Shown here: piece by piece, positions 9,686-18,290 of the stretch
Numbering within the stretch: position 1 is the first letter of the stretch
Layout: every line of letters begins with the position of its first letter
Source: CAZPAV01 sp964584755
GTDB lineage: Bacteria > Actinomycetota > Acidimicrobiia > Spongiisociales > UBA5794
Length of the DNA stretch: 64,000 nt
Direction: 5' to 3'
Assembly (NCBI GenBank): GCA_964584755.1
Contig: CAZPAV010000007.1
Coordinates: 1-64,000, forward strand
Notes under the pieces: generated by a model
Told to the model about the DNA's origin: nothing
Database searches by the model: none
The model's input: only the letters and a program-made list of their open reading frames with translations
Position numbers and translations under genes: made by a program

Positions 9686-9905
9686 TCGACGGTGTCCGGC
9701 TCGGTCATGCCGGGACGAGTGGGGACCCGCGGTACCACCCGGCTTGCCGGCGCGGGGCCGGCCGCTCGTTGGCTCCACTCTCGGGGGAGTTCCGGCGGGT
9801 TCTACTCCCGGCGTACCGGTTTCTTCCCGCGGCTCGGGGGTGATGTCCTTCCGGGCCGAGAGGCCGGTCTCACACCCGCACCGGCTCGCTGTGCTCCGGG
9901 ACCCC
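9686..9905 (-). ncRNA. T-box riboswitch leader of ileS (isoleucine specific)
   Basis: Read on the minus strand, 9726-9740 gives GGGTGGTACCGCGGG, an almost perfect T-box core whose TGGT bulge pairs with the NCCA end of uncharged tRNA. It is followed by the classical CTCGTCCC. Upstream lie a short Stem I and the segment GGACATCACCCCCGAG, placing an isoleucine codon ATC (9842-9844) at the specifier position, just 5' of the basal-stem strand CCCCCG, which can pair with CGGGGT at 9901-9906. GAGTGG (9775-9780) can pair with CCACTC to form the antisequestrator helix. No U-rich terminator precedes ileS, so control is probably translational, by masking the Shine-Dalgarno at 9682-9687, as in other actinobacterial ileS leaders. 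Confidence 0.92.
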
Positions 9906-9937
9906 GGACGGCGCGTCCCCGTCGACGCCGTGCCGGG

Positions 9938-9943
9938 AGGTTA
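9938..9943 (-). promoter_or_regulatory. Putative -10 element for the ileS leader
   Basis: The minus strand reads TAACCT. A start about 7 bases downstream would give a leader of about 255 nt, which holds the complete T-box. The 333 bases between ileS and yggU are filled by this leader plus the two divergent promoters; nothing else is seen there. Confidence 0.45.
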
Positions 9944-9979
9944 GTCGGCGCCCGGGCCGGGGAGGACGCGCCGGCCGGG

Positions 9980-9985
9980 TACCGT
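9980..9985 (+). promoter_or_regulatory. Putative -10 element (TACCGT) for yggU
   Basis: TACCGT lies 22 bases before the yggU ATG and would give a short 5' leader carrying the Shine-Dalgarno GGAGG at 9999-10003. It is divergent from the ileS promoter. Confidence 0.4.
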
Positions 9986-10007
9986 TGGGGTGGTGTCTGG
10001 AGGTGTG

Positions 10008-10307
10008 ATGAACGGGACTCCGTCCTTCCCCTGGGTCCGCGGCGTGGCCGGCGGCGTACGGGTCGTCGTCTGGGCGGTCCCCGGGGCGCGGCGCACGGAG
10101 GTCGTCGGTCCACATGGCGACGCCATCCGGATCCGGGTGGCGGCCCGGCCCGAGGCCGGCAAGGCCAATCGGGCCCTGGCGCGTTTCCTGCGCGACGTGA
10201 CCGGGGCCACGGCCGTCACGCTCGAGCACGGGGCGGGATCACGGAGGAAGACGTACCTCCTCGAGGGGGTGGGGGTGGAGCGGGTCGTGGTGTGTCTCGC
10301 CGGCTGA
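10008..10307 (+). CDS. yggU: DUF167 family protein (YggU)
   Basis: A 99-residue conserved protein of the DUF167/YggU family, function unknown. It has the family pattern of a beta strand VVVWAVPGARRTEVVG, the segment IRIRVAARPEAGKANRALARFL, and HGAGSRRKTYLLEGV. ATG 10008 is selected because GGAGG lies 4 bases upstream; an upstream in-frame GTG at 9990 would add six residues and sit inside the likely promoter. In many bacteria this gene is near yggT or yggS; here ileS has been placed between them. Confidence 0.85.
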   Translation: MNGTPSFPWVRGVAGGVRVVVWAVPGARRTEVVGPHGDAIRIRVAARPEAGKANRALARFLRDVTGATAVTLEHGAGSRRKTYLLEGVGVERVVVCLAG

Positions 10308-10361
10308 CGGATCGGGAGACGGCGGAGGATGGTATCGTCCGTCGCTCTCCGCGGAGGACCG

Positions 10362-10733
10362 ATGCCCAGGAAGTTGGCGAAGTCGACGCTGGAGCGCCTC
10401 GCGGCGAGGCTTCGAGAGGAAGAGGAGCGCCTCGAGGCGATCATCGCCGCGTGCGAACGGCGACGCGAGGAGGCGCGACTCGCCCAATCCGGGGCGGAGT
10501 ACGCCGCCGATCCGGAGAACGCCGAGGGCGGCGCACTGGCCTTCGAGATGGAGATGGACCTCTCGGTGGAGCGGAACGCCCGGGCGCTGCTCGAGAAGGT
10601 CCGGCACGCCCAGGAGCGGATGGAGAAGGGGCTGTACGGCATATGCGAGGTGACGGGTCGTCCGATCCCGGTGGCGAGGCTGGAGGCCCTGCCGTACGCG
10701 ACGACGGTGGTCGAGGCGGCGGATCAGGTCTGA
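10362..10733 (+). CDS. TraR/DksA-family protein lacking the zinc-finger cysteines
   Basis: The 123-residue protein has the DksA layout: a long N-terminal coiled coil (residues about 5-35 and 60-85, rich in Glu/Arg), then the C-terminal YGICEVTGRPIPVARLEALPYAT, which matches the DksA zinc-finger core. Canonical proteins have four cysteines here; only one (GICE) remains, and the others are Thr, Ala and Thr. DksA-type proteins bind RNA polymerase through its secondary channel, but without the zinc site the fold or activity may differ. ATG 10362 has GCGGAGGACC upstream. It precedes lspA directly. Confidence 0.85.
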   Translation: MPRKLAKSTLERLAARLREEEERLEAIIAACERRREEARLAQSGAEYAADPENAEGGALAFEMEMDLSVERNARALLEKVRHAQERMEKGLYGICEVTGRPIPVARLEALPYATTVVEAADQV

Positions 10734-11191
10734 GGCCGCGGCTCGTCGCCGTGCTCCTCGCGCTCGGAGTAGTCCTCGTCGATCAGGCGACGAAGACGTG
10801 GGCCCTCGGGGCGCTCCAGGGGCGATCGATCCCGATCGTCGACGGCTACCTCCGCCTCCACCTGGCGCGCAACACCGGCGCCGCGTTCTCCGCGTTCTCC
10901 GCGTTCGCCAACAGCGGCCCGGTGCTCGCCGTCGTGGTGGCAGGCGTCATCGTGCTCATCGTCGTCGTGCTGCGTGACGCCGGCCACCGGATGGAGGCGA
11001 TCGCGCTCGGGTTCGTCCTCGGCGGTGCCGTGGGGAACTTCCTCGACCGGCTCCTCCGGGGAGCGACCCTCCTCGGAGGCGCGGTCGTCGACTGGATCGA
11101 TCCGTCCTTCTTCCCGACCTTCAACGTGGCGGACAGCGCCATCACCGTGGGGGTCGCGCTCCTCCTGCTCGGCTCCTTCCTGCGGCGATGA
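10730..11191 (+). CDS. lspA: Lipoprotein signal peptidase LspA (possible CTG start)
   Basis: LspA is the membrane aspartyl protease that cleaves prolipoprotein signal peptides. The protein has four hydrophobic helices and the family motifs NTGAAFS, GGAVGNFLDR, VVDWID and FNVADSAITVG; the catalytic pair is probably Asp121 (VVD) and Asp135 (VADS), with a loop longer than usual before VVD. No ATG, GTG or TTG lies at the expected N-terminus: CTG 10730 overlaps the previous stop (CTGA) and gives a normal positively charged start (RPRL), while GTG 10751 would leave helix 1 without its charged cap. A lipoprotein substrate, the cytochrome at 33.5 kb, is in this window. Confidence 0.93.
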   Translation: MRPRLVAVLLALGVVLVDQATKTWALGALQGRSIPIVDGYLRLHLARNTGAAFSAFSAFANSGPVLAVVVAGVIVLIVVVLRDAGHRMEAIALGFVLGGAVGNFLDRLLRGATLLGGAVVDWIDPSFFPTFNVADSAITVGVALLLLGSFLRR

Positions 11192-12123
11192 GCGGGCGGT
11201 ACCGTGTCCCGCCGGAGCTCGGGGGGGAACGGGCGGATCGGATCGTGGCCGTGCTCACCGACCGGAGTCGCGCCGCGGCGCGCGCCGCGCTGGAGGCCGG
11301 CACCGTGACCCGGGAGGGGCGGCCGGTGCGCCCCGCCGAACGTCTCGCCGCGGGCGACGAGATCACCGTGGACCACGTCGTCCCCGCGGCGGTGCTCTCG
11401 CCCGATCCGGACGTGCGCTTCGGCGTGGCCTTCGCGGATGCGGCCGTGATCGTCGTCGACAAGCCGGCCGGCCTCGTCGTGCATCCCGGTGCCGGTCACC
11501 GGGCGGGGACCCTGGCCAACGGCCTCCTGGCGCGCTTCCCGGAACTCGCCGCGCTCGGGGAGGGACGCCGGTGGGGCATCGTGCATCGTCTCGACCGGGA
11601 GACCTCCGGTCTCCTCATGGTGGGGCGGACGCCCGAGGCGTTCGACGCCCTCGTGGCGGCGTTGCGGCGCCGGGAGGTGACCCGCGTCTACCGCTGTCTC
11701 GTGGGCGGGACCTTCGATCACGCCACGGGCACCGTGGAGGCGCCCATCGGACGGGATCCCCGGCACCCCACGAGGATGGCCGTCACCGCCGGTGGGCGGC
11801 CGGCACGGACCCACTACCGCCGGCTCGCCACCTGGCCCGAGGCGGACGTGACGCTCCTCGAGGTTCGCCTCGAGACGGGACGGACCCACCAGATCCGGGT
11901 CCATCTCCGCTCGGTGGGCCATCCCGTGATCGGGGATCGGGTCTACGGGAGGTCCGGACCGGGCGATCCGGGACGGACCTTCCTGCACGCCGGCCGGCTC
12001 GTCCTCCCCCACCCCGAGGACGGACGCCACGTCGACCTCCGTTCCCCGCTCCCGGCGGATCTGTGCCGTGCCCTCGAGTCGTTGGGTCCTTGTCGGGAGG
12101 GACCTGGGGCGATCGCGGAGTAG
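11188..12123 (+). CDS. rluD: RluD-type 23S rRNA pseudouridine synthase (RluA family)
   Basis: This enzyme isomerises uridines to pseudouridine in rRNA. The 311-residue protein has an N-terminal S4-like RNA-binding domain (ADRIVAVLTDRSRAAARAAL...), then the catalytic motif HRLDRETSGLL with the conserved Asp near residue 136, VVDKPAGLVVHPG, and the C-terminal GRTHQIRVH signature. ATG 11188 overlaps the lspA stop (ATGA); lspA-rluD is a common pair. The exact target positions (RluD-like 1911/1915/1917) are inferred from family membership. Confidence 0.92.
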   Translation: MSGRYRVPPELGGERADRIVAVLTDRSRAAARAALEAGTVTREGRPVRPAERLAAGDEITVDHVVPAAVLSPDPDVRFGVAFADAAVIVVDKPAGLVVHPGAGHRAGTLANGLLARFPELAALGEGRRWGIVHRLDRETSGLLMVGRTPEAFDALVAALRRREVTRVYRCLVGGTFDHATGTVEAPIGRDPRHPTRMAVTAGGRPARTHYRRLATWPEADVTLLEVRLETGRTHQIRVHLRSVGHPVIGDRVYGRSGPGDPGRTFLHAGRLVLPHPEDGRHVDLRSPLPADLCRALESLGPCREGPGAIAE

Positions 12124-12126
12124 ATT
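12121..12126 (+). promoter_or_regulatory. Putative -10 element (TAGATT) for the acyltransferase gene
   Basis: TAGATT overlaps the rluD stop codon and lies 15 bases before the next ATG, leaving a very short 5' leader. No convincing -35 is present. Confidence 0.4.
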
Positions 12127-12141
12127 GATCGTGCCACGACG

Positions 12142-13563
12142 ATGACCTCCTCCTACGAGCGACTCTCGGCGCTGGACGCCTCGTTCCTCGCGCTCGAGTC
12201 GCGCACCACCCACATGCACGTGGGCGCGGTGGCGGTGTTCGCCGCGGGGAACCTGGCGGGGGAGGAGGGCGGCGTGGACTTCTCCCGGGTGCGCCGGCAC
12301 GTGGCCTCGAAGCTCCACCTCATCCCTCGCTACCGGCAGCGCCTCGCCTGGGTGCCCTTCGAGCGGCATCCGGTGTGGGTGGACGACGAGCACTTCAGTC
12401 TCGCCTACCACCTGCGGCACATCTCCCTGCCCCGACCCGGGACGGTCGAGCAGCTCAAGCACCTGGCGGGACGGCTCATGTCCCAGCAGCTCGATCGGGC
12501 CAAGCCTCTCTGGGAGCTCACCGTGGTGGAGGGGTTGGAGGGAGGTCGCTTCGCCCTCGTCTCGAAGACGCACCACTGCATGATCGACGGTGTGAGCGGC
12601 GTCGATCTCATGGCCCTCCTCCTCGACGGCTCGCCCGACGCGACGGTGGGGGAGATCCCTCCCTGGACGCCCCGACCGGCGCCGAGCGGCGCCGAGCTCC
12701 TCGTGGGAGAGACCGCCCGCCGGCTCGGCGAGGCCGTGGCGGTGGCGCGTGAGGTACCCGACCGGCTGGGGGAGCTCGGTGGCCTCGCCGGTGGTCTCCT
12801 CCGCAGGGTCCGGGCGGTGGAGTCCTCTCTCCGTTCCGGATGGCTCGTCCCCAGCGACCGGACCCCGCTCAACGGTCCCATCGGCCCGAATCGACGGTTC
12901 GACTGGCTCGAGACCTCCCTGGCGGACGTGAAGGCCGTGAAGGACGCCATGGGAGGGACGGTGAACGACGTGGTGCTGGCCACGGTGGCGGGAGGGATCC
13001 GCCGCTTCCTCGTGGAGCGACGCGGCGTGGCCGAGTCCGACCTGGCCGGAGTCGACTTCCGGGTGATGGCACCGGTCAGCATCCGCACCGCGGCCGGCCG
13101 GGGGACGATGGGGAACCAGGTGGCCATGTGGCTCGTGCGGCTTCCCGTCGGTGAGCCCGATCCGGTGCGGCGACTCCGGCTCGTCACGGCGGCGACCTCC
13201 GAGCTGAAGTCCTCGGACCAGGCGCTGGGCGCTGCCACCCTGGTGCAGGTCTCCGCCGGGGCCCCGGGGACGCTCCTCTCGCTGGGTGCCCGGCTCGCCG
13301 CGACGGCCCGGCCGTTCAACATGACGGTGACGAACGTACCCGGTCCCCAGTTCCCGCTCTACCTCCTCGGATCGCGACTCCTCGCCACCTATCCGCTCGT
13401 CCCGCTCTGGCGGGGGCATGGTGTCGCCGTGGCCCTCTTCTCCTACGACGGCACGGTGCACTGGGGTCTCAACGGCGACTACGACCTCATGGCGGACCTC
13501 GCCGAGTTCGGTGGGGCGCTCGCCGCGGCGCTCGAGGAGCTCGTCGCCGCGGCGCGGCGGTGA
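12142..13563 (+). CDS. Wax ester synthase / diacylglycerol acyltransferase (WS/DGAT)
   Basis: WS/DGAT enzymes join acyl-CoA to diacylglycerol or fatty alcohol to make storage lipids. The 473-residue protein begins with the family motif LSALDASFLALE, has the catalytic HHCMIDG (HHxxxDG) at residues 144-150, NDVVLATVAGG, FNMTVTNVPGP and a C-terminal LNGDYDLMADL segment, so all family landmarks are present. It stands alone between rluD and the convergent pfkA (11 bases between stops). It suggests triacylglycerol or wax ester accumulation, as in mycobacteria; some paralogues in this family have weak activity. Confidence 0.93.
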   Translation: MTSSYERLSALDASFLALESRTTHMHVGAVAVFAAGNLAGEEGGVDFSRVRRHVASKLHLIPRYRQRLAWVPFERHPVWVDDEHFSLAYHLRHISLPRPGTVEQLKHLAGRLMSQQLDRAKPLWELTVVEGLEGGRFALVSKTHHCMIDGVSGVDLMALLLDGSPDATVGEIPPWTPRPAPSGAELLVGETARRLGEAVAVAREVPDRLGELGGLAGGLLRRVRAVESSLRSGWLVPSDRTPLNGPIGPNRRFDWLETSLADVKAVKDAMGGTVNDVVLATVAGGIRRFLVERRGVAESDLAGVDFRVMAPVSIRTAAGRGTMGNQVAMWLVRLPVGEPDPVRRLRLVTAATSELKSSDQALGAATLVQVSAGAPGTLLSLGARLAATARPFNMTVTNVPGPQFPLYLLGSRLLATYPLVPLWRGHGVAVALFSYDGTVHWGLNGDYDLMADLAEFGGALAAALEELVAAARR

Positions 13564-13574
13564 GGGGCACGGCG

Positions 13575-14603
13575 TCAGTCGAAGAAGGTGCGGGCCGCGT
13601 CGTACAACGCCGGAGGTACGCCACGCGTCCCGGCACAGGCCTCCTCGAGGGGGATGGGCACGATGTCGGCACCGCGTAGCGCCACCATGACCGTGTGCTC
13701 GCCCCCGGCGGCGAGGTCGGCCGCGGCGACCCCGAAACGCGTCGCCAGGACCCGGTCGAACGGGGTGGGGGTTCCCCCCCGCTGGACGTGGCCGAGGACG
13801 GTCACGCGCGTCTCGAAGAGGGTCCGGTCCTCGATGGCGCGGGCCACGAGGTAGGCGACACCGCCGAGACGGGTGAAGCCGAACGCGTCCGTGGGCAGCG
13901 GGGGTGGCTCGTAGCCGGGTGGAGGCTCGATGCCCTCGGCGACGACGACGAGGGAGGAGCGACGGCCACGGCGGTGGCGGGAGCGGAGGACCTCGACCAC
14001 CTCCTCGATGTCGTACGGGACCTCAGGGATGAGGATGGCGTCGGCTCCACCGGCCATCCCGGCGTGGGTGGCGATCCATCCCTGGGTTCTCCCCATCACC
14101 TCGACGACGATGACCCGGTTGTGGGACTCGGCGGTCGTCGCCAGGCGATCGATGGCCTCGGTCGCGACGTGCACCGCGGTGTCGAAGCCGAAGGTGAGGT
14201 CCGTGCCGGCGACGTCGTTGTCGATCGTCTTGGGGACGCCGACGATGGGTAGGCCCTCGTGGGCCAGGCGCAGGGCGGAGCGCAGCGTGCCGTCGCCGCC
14301 GACGACGACGAGCGCGTCGATCCCGTTCTGGCGCAGCGTCGGCGCGCAGCTCGCGAGGCCCTCGCCGTGGACGTAGGGGTCCATGCGGGACGTCCCCAGG
14401 ATGGTTCCGCCGCGGGTCAGGATGCCGCGCACGTCGTCTCGATCGAGGGTCCGCACGTCGCCGCGCATGAGGCCTTCCCAGCCGTTGCGGATGCCCACCA
14501 CCTCGGCATCGTGGACCTCGATGGCACGGACGACCACGCCGCGGATGACGGCGTTGAGTCCGGGGCAATCGCCGCCGGCGGTGAGGATGCCGATGACGCT
14601 CAC
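13575..14603 (-). CDS. pfkA: 6-phosphofructokinase (group III)
   Basis: This enzyme phosphorylates fructose 6-phosphate in glycolysis. The 342-residue protein has GGDCPGLNAVIRG, GGDGT at 102-106 and PKTIDND at 124-130, then GRTQGWIA and GHVQRGGTPTPFDR. Gly105 points to ATP use, while the Lys in PKTIDND is the residue found in pyrophosphate-dependent enzymes; this Gly/Lys mix is known in actinobacterial group III enzymes. Start is GTG with GGAGGAGG a few bases upstream. It is divergent from dnaE. Confidence 0.94.
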   Translation of the reverse strand: MSVIGILTAGGDCPGLNAVIRGVVVRAIEVHDAEVVGIRNGWEGLMRGDVRTLDRDDVRGILTRGGTILGTSRMDPYVHGEGLASCAPTLRQNGIDALVVVGGDGTLRSALRLAHEGLPIVGVPKTIDNDVAGTDLTFGFDTAVHVATEAIDRLATTAESHNRVIVVEVMGRTQGWIATHAGMAGGADAILIPEVPYDIEEVVEVLRSRHRRGRRSSLVVVAEGIEPPPGYEPPPLPTDAFGFTRLGGVAYLVARAIEDRTLFETRVTVLGHVQRGGTPTPFDRVLATRFGVAAADLAAGGEHTVMVALRGADIVPIPLEEACAGTRGVPPALYDAARTFFD

Positions 14604-14755
14604 GAGGTCCTCCTCCGGGTGGGGAACGTCCGCCTCAGGAGAGGAGCAGCCTACCGGGGGAGGGGCACGGATCGCGGCCGAGGCTCGGGATTCGCGGCCT
14701 GGCGCGGGCCACCGCGGCGTGCTTACATAGCTGTAGTTCGCGTCGAGAGGGCCCG

Positions 14756-17700
14756 GTGAGCCGCGACCGATTCGTCCACCTGCACGTGCACTCCGAGTTC
14801 TCCATGCTCGACGGCGCGGCGCGCGTGCGCGACATGGTCGCGGCCGCGGCCGCCGACGGCCAGCCGGCCATCGCCATCACCGATCACGGCGTGCTGTACG
14901 GGGTCGTGGACTTCTACCGGGCGGCCGGGGAGGCCGGGATCAAGCCGATCATCGGCATGGAGGCGTACGTGACGCCCGGGTCGCGTTTCGATCGACCACC
15001 GCGGCGCGAGGACGTCCGCTACCACATGACGTTGCTGGCGGTGAGCGACGTCGGCTACCGGAACCTCGTCAAGCTCGCCTCGCGCGCCTACCTCGAGGGC
15101 TTCTACTACAAGCCGCGCATGGACGTGGAGCTCCTCGCCGAGCACGCGGCGGGGATCGTCGCCACCTCCGGTTGCCTCGGCGGGCACGTCCCCCAGCTCC
15201 TCGGCCCGGACGTCGTCACGGAGGAGGGCAACGTCGGCGGGGCACGGGACTACGAGGCGGCCCGGGCGGCCGCGGGGATGTACCGGGACATCTTCGGCGA
15301 GGACGGGTTCTTCATCGAGGTGCAGGACCACGGTATCCCGGCACAACGCCGGATCATGCCCGACCTGCTCCGGATCGCCCGCGAGGTGGGGGTGCCGCTC
15401 CTCGCCGCCAACGACAGTCACTACACCTACGCGCACGAGGCCGACGCCCACGACGTCCTCCTCTGCATCCAGACCGGCTCGAACCGGGCCGACGCCGATC
15501 GGTTCCGGTTCCACTCGCAGGAGTTCTACGTCAAGACCTCGCGCCAGATGCGGGACCTGTTCCCCGACGACGAGTTCCCGGGGGCCGCCGACAACACGCT
15601 GCTCGTGGCCGAACGCGCCGAGGTGCATCTCGAGTTCGGGCACATCCTCCTGCCGCAGTTCCCGGTGCCGGAGGGTTTCGACGAGGAGGGGTACCTCCGG
15701 GAGCTCGTCTACGCCGGTGCCCGGGAGCGGTACGGGACGCTCGAGGACCGTGTGCGCGACCGCATCGACCACGAGCTGCGGGTCATCGGGGAGATGGGGT
15801 TCGCGGCGTACTTCCTCATCGTCTGGGACCTCATCCGCCACGCCCGCGAGCGAGGGATCCGGACGGGACCGGGACGGGGGAGCGCGGCAGGGTCGATCGT
15901 GGCCTACTGCCTCGGGATCACGAAGATCGATCCGCTGGCCTTCGGCCTCATCTTCGAGCGTTTCCTCAACCCGGGGCGACGCCAGATGCCCGACATCGAC
16001 ATGGACTTCGACGAGCGGTACCGCGGCGAGATGATCCGGTACTGCGCGCAACGGTACGGCTCCGACCACGTGGCCCAGATCATCACCTTCTCGACGATCA
16101 AGGGGAAGCAGGCGATCCGGGACGCCGCCCGGGTCCTGGGCCACCCGTACAGCCTCGGCGACCGCGTCGCCAAGCAGATGCCCCCAGCGATCCTGGGGAA
16201 GGAGGCGACCCTGGAGCAGTGCCTCGTGCCTCCGGGGCCGGAGGCGGACCAGGTGACGAAGGACCACTACGTGGCGGCCGCCGGGCTCCGGGAGCTGTAC
16301 GAGGCCGACCCCGCGGTGCGAGAGGTCGTGGACACCGCCCGCGGCCTCGAGGGCCTGCGCCGTCAGGACTCCATCCACGCGGCGGCGGTCGTCATCTCTC
16401 CGGTGCCCCTCACCGAGATCGTCCCCCTCCAGCGGAAGGGGGAGGACGCCGAGGTCGTCACCCAGTACGAGATGCACGGCGTCGAGGCGCTGGGTCTCCT
16501 GAAGATGGACTTCCTCGGCCTCCGGAATCTCGCCACGATCGAGCGGGCCCTCGAGCTCATCGAGCGCAACACGGGCGAGCGCATCGACATCGACGCCATC
16601 CCCCTCGACGATCCCGAGGTGTACGCCATGCTGCGGGCGGGGGACTCCATGGGGGTGTTCCAGTTCGAGGGCGGGCCCATGCGGGCGCTCATGAGGAACC
16701 TCGGGCCGGATTCCTTCGAGCATCTCGTGGCGCTGAACGCGCTGTACCGGCCCGGACCGCTCGGCGCCGGCATGCACACCGAGTACGCGGAGCGGAAGAA
16801 CGGACGAGCCGAGATCACGTTCCTCCACCCCGACCTCGAGGAGATCCTCGGCGACACCTTCGGGATCATGGTGTACCAGGAGCAGGTGATGCAGGTCGCC
16901 CAGAAGATGGCCGGGTTCTCGATGGCGGAGGCGGACCTCCTCCGGAAGGCGATGGGCAAGAAGATCCCGGCGGTCATGAGGGAGCAGGAGGAGAAGTTCG
17001 TCGCCGGGTGCGTGGCGCGGGGCCATCCCGTCACCCTGGCTCGGGAGCTCTTCCGCTACATCGAGCACTTCGCGGGGTACGGGTTCAACCGCAGCCACAG
17101 CGCCGCCTACGCGTACGTCGCGTACCAGACCGCCTGGCTCAAGGCGCACCATCCCGCCGAGTACATGGCGGCGCTCCTCACCGCGGTGAAACGGGACAAG
17201 GACAAGACCGCGATCTACCTCCACGAGTGTCGGGTCATGGGCGTCCCGGTGCTCGTCCCGGACGTGAACGCCTCCGAGTCCGATTTCACCGCGGCCGGCG
17301 GTCGGATCACCTTCGGGTTGTCGGCGGTGCGGAACGTGGGCGAGGGCGTCGTCGGGCTCGTCGTGGCGGAACGGGAGAAGAACGGGCCGTTCGTCAGCTT
17401 CCAGGACTTCGTCGATCGGGTGGACGTGAGCGTGCTCAACAAGCGGACGGTCGAGTCGCTCATCAAGGCGGGGGCCTTCGACTCGCTCGGCCATCCCCGA
17501 CGGGGTCTCTTCGAGGCGAGCATCGACATGCTCGATGCCACCATCGCCCGGCGCCGGGCCGAGGAGATGGGCCAGTACAGCCTCTTCGGGGACGCGGGCG
17601 GAAACGACCTGGCGGTGGAGGTGGCCATCCCCGACGTGGAGTGGGACAAGAAGACGAAGCTGGCCTTCGAGAAGGAGATGCTCGGGCTCTACGTCTCGGA

Positions 17701-18262
17701 CCATCCCCTCCTCGGGGTGGAGCGCGCCCTCGCCGCCATGTGCACGAGCACCATTCCCGGACTGTGGGACCAGGCGGACGGGTCGTCGGTGACGATCGGG
17801 GGGATCGTCGGGGCGATCACGCGGCGGTACACGAAGGCGGGGGATCCGATGATCTTCTTCAGTCTCGAGGATCTCCAGGGGAGCGTGGAGGTCGTGTGTT
17901 TTCCGCGGACGGTCGCCGAGTACGGCGCGCTCGTGCACGAGGACGGGCTCCTCGTCGTGTCGGGACGGGTCGACCATCGGGGCGACGACGTGAAGGTGAT
18001 CGCCCAGGCGCTGCGAGAGCCGCAGCTCTCCGCGGAGACCGCGGTGCGGCTCCGGGTGCCGGCGCGCCGTCTCTCGAGAAACATGGTGGAACGACTCCGC
18101 GGCGTGCTCCGCAACCACCCCGGGACGGCTCCCGTCTACCTCCATCTCGCCTCCGAGACGGGGGAGACCGTCGTTCGCGTCGGCGACGACCACCGTGTGG
18201 AGCCCCGCTCGGCGCTCTTCGCCGAGCTCCGCGAGCTCCTCGGCCCATCGGCCGTCATCTGA
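14756..18262 (+). CDS. dnaE: DNA polymerase III alpha subunit DnaE
   Basis: The replicative polymerase catalytic subunit, 1168 aa. The N-terminal PHP domain starts with HLHVHSEFSMLDG and keeps its metal-binding His/Asp pattern. The palm has GPGRGSAAGS near residue 370 and the catalytic triad motif PDIDMDFDE near 412-420. Further motifs include the fingers, the tandem helix-hairpin-helix region (GYGFNRSHSAAYA) and a C-terminal OB fold (VTIGGIVGAITRRYTKAGDPM). Length is typical of DnaE1 and there is no intein. Start is GTG 14756. It is divergent from pfkA and has an AT-rich spot at 14721-14736 upstream that may hold both promoters. Confidence 0.97.
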   Translation: MSRDRFVHLHVHSEFSMLDGAARVRDMVAAAAADGQPAIAITDHGVLYGVVDFYRAAGEAGIKPIIGMEAYVTPGSRFDRPPRREDVRYHMTLLAVSDVGYRNLVKLASRAYLEGFYYKPRMDVELLAEHAAGIVATSGCLGGHVPQLLGPDVVTEEGNVGGARDYEAARAAAGMYRDIFGEDGFFIEVQDHGIPAQRRIMPDLLRIAREVGVPLLAANDSHYTYAHEADAHDVLLCIQTGSNRADADRFRFHSQEFYVKTSRQMRDLFPDDEFPGAADNTLLVAERAEVHLEFGHILLPQFPVPEGFDEEGYLRELVYAGARERYGTLEDRVRDRIDHELRVIGEMGFAAYFLIVWDLIRHARERGIRTGPGRGSAAGSIVAYCLGITKIDPLAFGLIFERFLNPGRRQMPDIDMDFDERYRGEMIRYCAQRYGSDHVAQIITFSTIKGKQAIRDAARVLGHPYSLGDRVAKQMPPAILGKEATLEQCLVPPGPEADQVTKDHYVAAAGLRELYEADPAVREVVDTARGLEGLRRQDSIHAAAVVISPVPLTEIVPLQRKGEDAEVVTQYEMHGVEALGLLKMDFLGLRNLATIERALELIERNTGERIDIDAIPLDDPEVYAMLRAGDSMGVFQFEGGPMRALMRNLGPDSFEHLVALNALYRPGPLGAGMHTEYAERKNGRAEITFLHPDLEEILGDTFGIMVYQEQVMQVAQKMAGFSMAEADLLRKAMGKKIPAVMREQEEKFVAGCVARGHPVTLARELFRYIEHFAGYGFNRSHSAAYAYVAYQTAWLKAHHPAEYMAALLTAVKRDKDKTAIYLHECRVMGVPVLVPDVNASESDFTAAGGRITFGLSAVRNVGEGVVGLVVAEREKNGPFVSFQDFVDRVDVSVLNKRTVESLIKAGAFDSLGHPRRGLFEASIDMLDATIARRRAEEMGQYSLFGDAGGNDLAVEVAIPDVEWDKKTKLAFEKEMLGLYVSDHPLLGVERALAAMCTSTIPGLWDQADGSSVTIGGIVGAITRRYTKAGDPMIFFSLEDLQGSVEVVCFPRTVAEYGALVHEDGLLVVSGRVDHRGDDVKVIAQALREPQLSAETAVRLRVPARRLSRNMVERLRGVLRNHPGTAPVYLHLASETGETVVRVGDDHRVEPRSALFAELRELLGPSAVI

Positions 18263-18290
18263 GTAGACGACTACCCACAGTAGTTGACCG

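Noticed and set aside
6600..9944. A 1114-codon plus-strand frame opposite ileS
   Set aside because: Antisense of a confidently identified gene and of the T-box leader; its product is acidic low-complexity sequence.
12096..12126. A full -35/-10 promoter before the acyltransferase
   Set aside because: The closest -35-like hexamer is about 25 bases from TAGATT, too far for a normal spacer, so only the -10 is listed.
10846..13461. An 871-codon minus-strand frame over lspA, rluD and the acyltransferase
   Set aside because: It spans three genes with clear motifs, and no domain can be seen in its translation.
14721..14736. AT-rich TTACATAGCTGTAGTT before dnaE as an SOS (LexA) box
   Set aside because: It does not match the actinobacterial GAACNNNNGTTC pattern; it is more likely promoter sequence for pfkA and dnaE.
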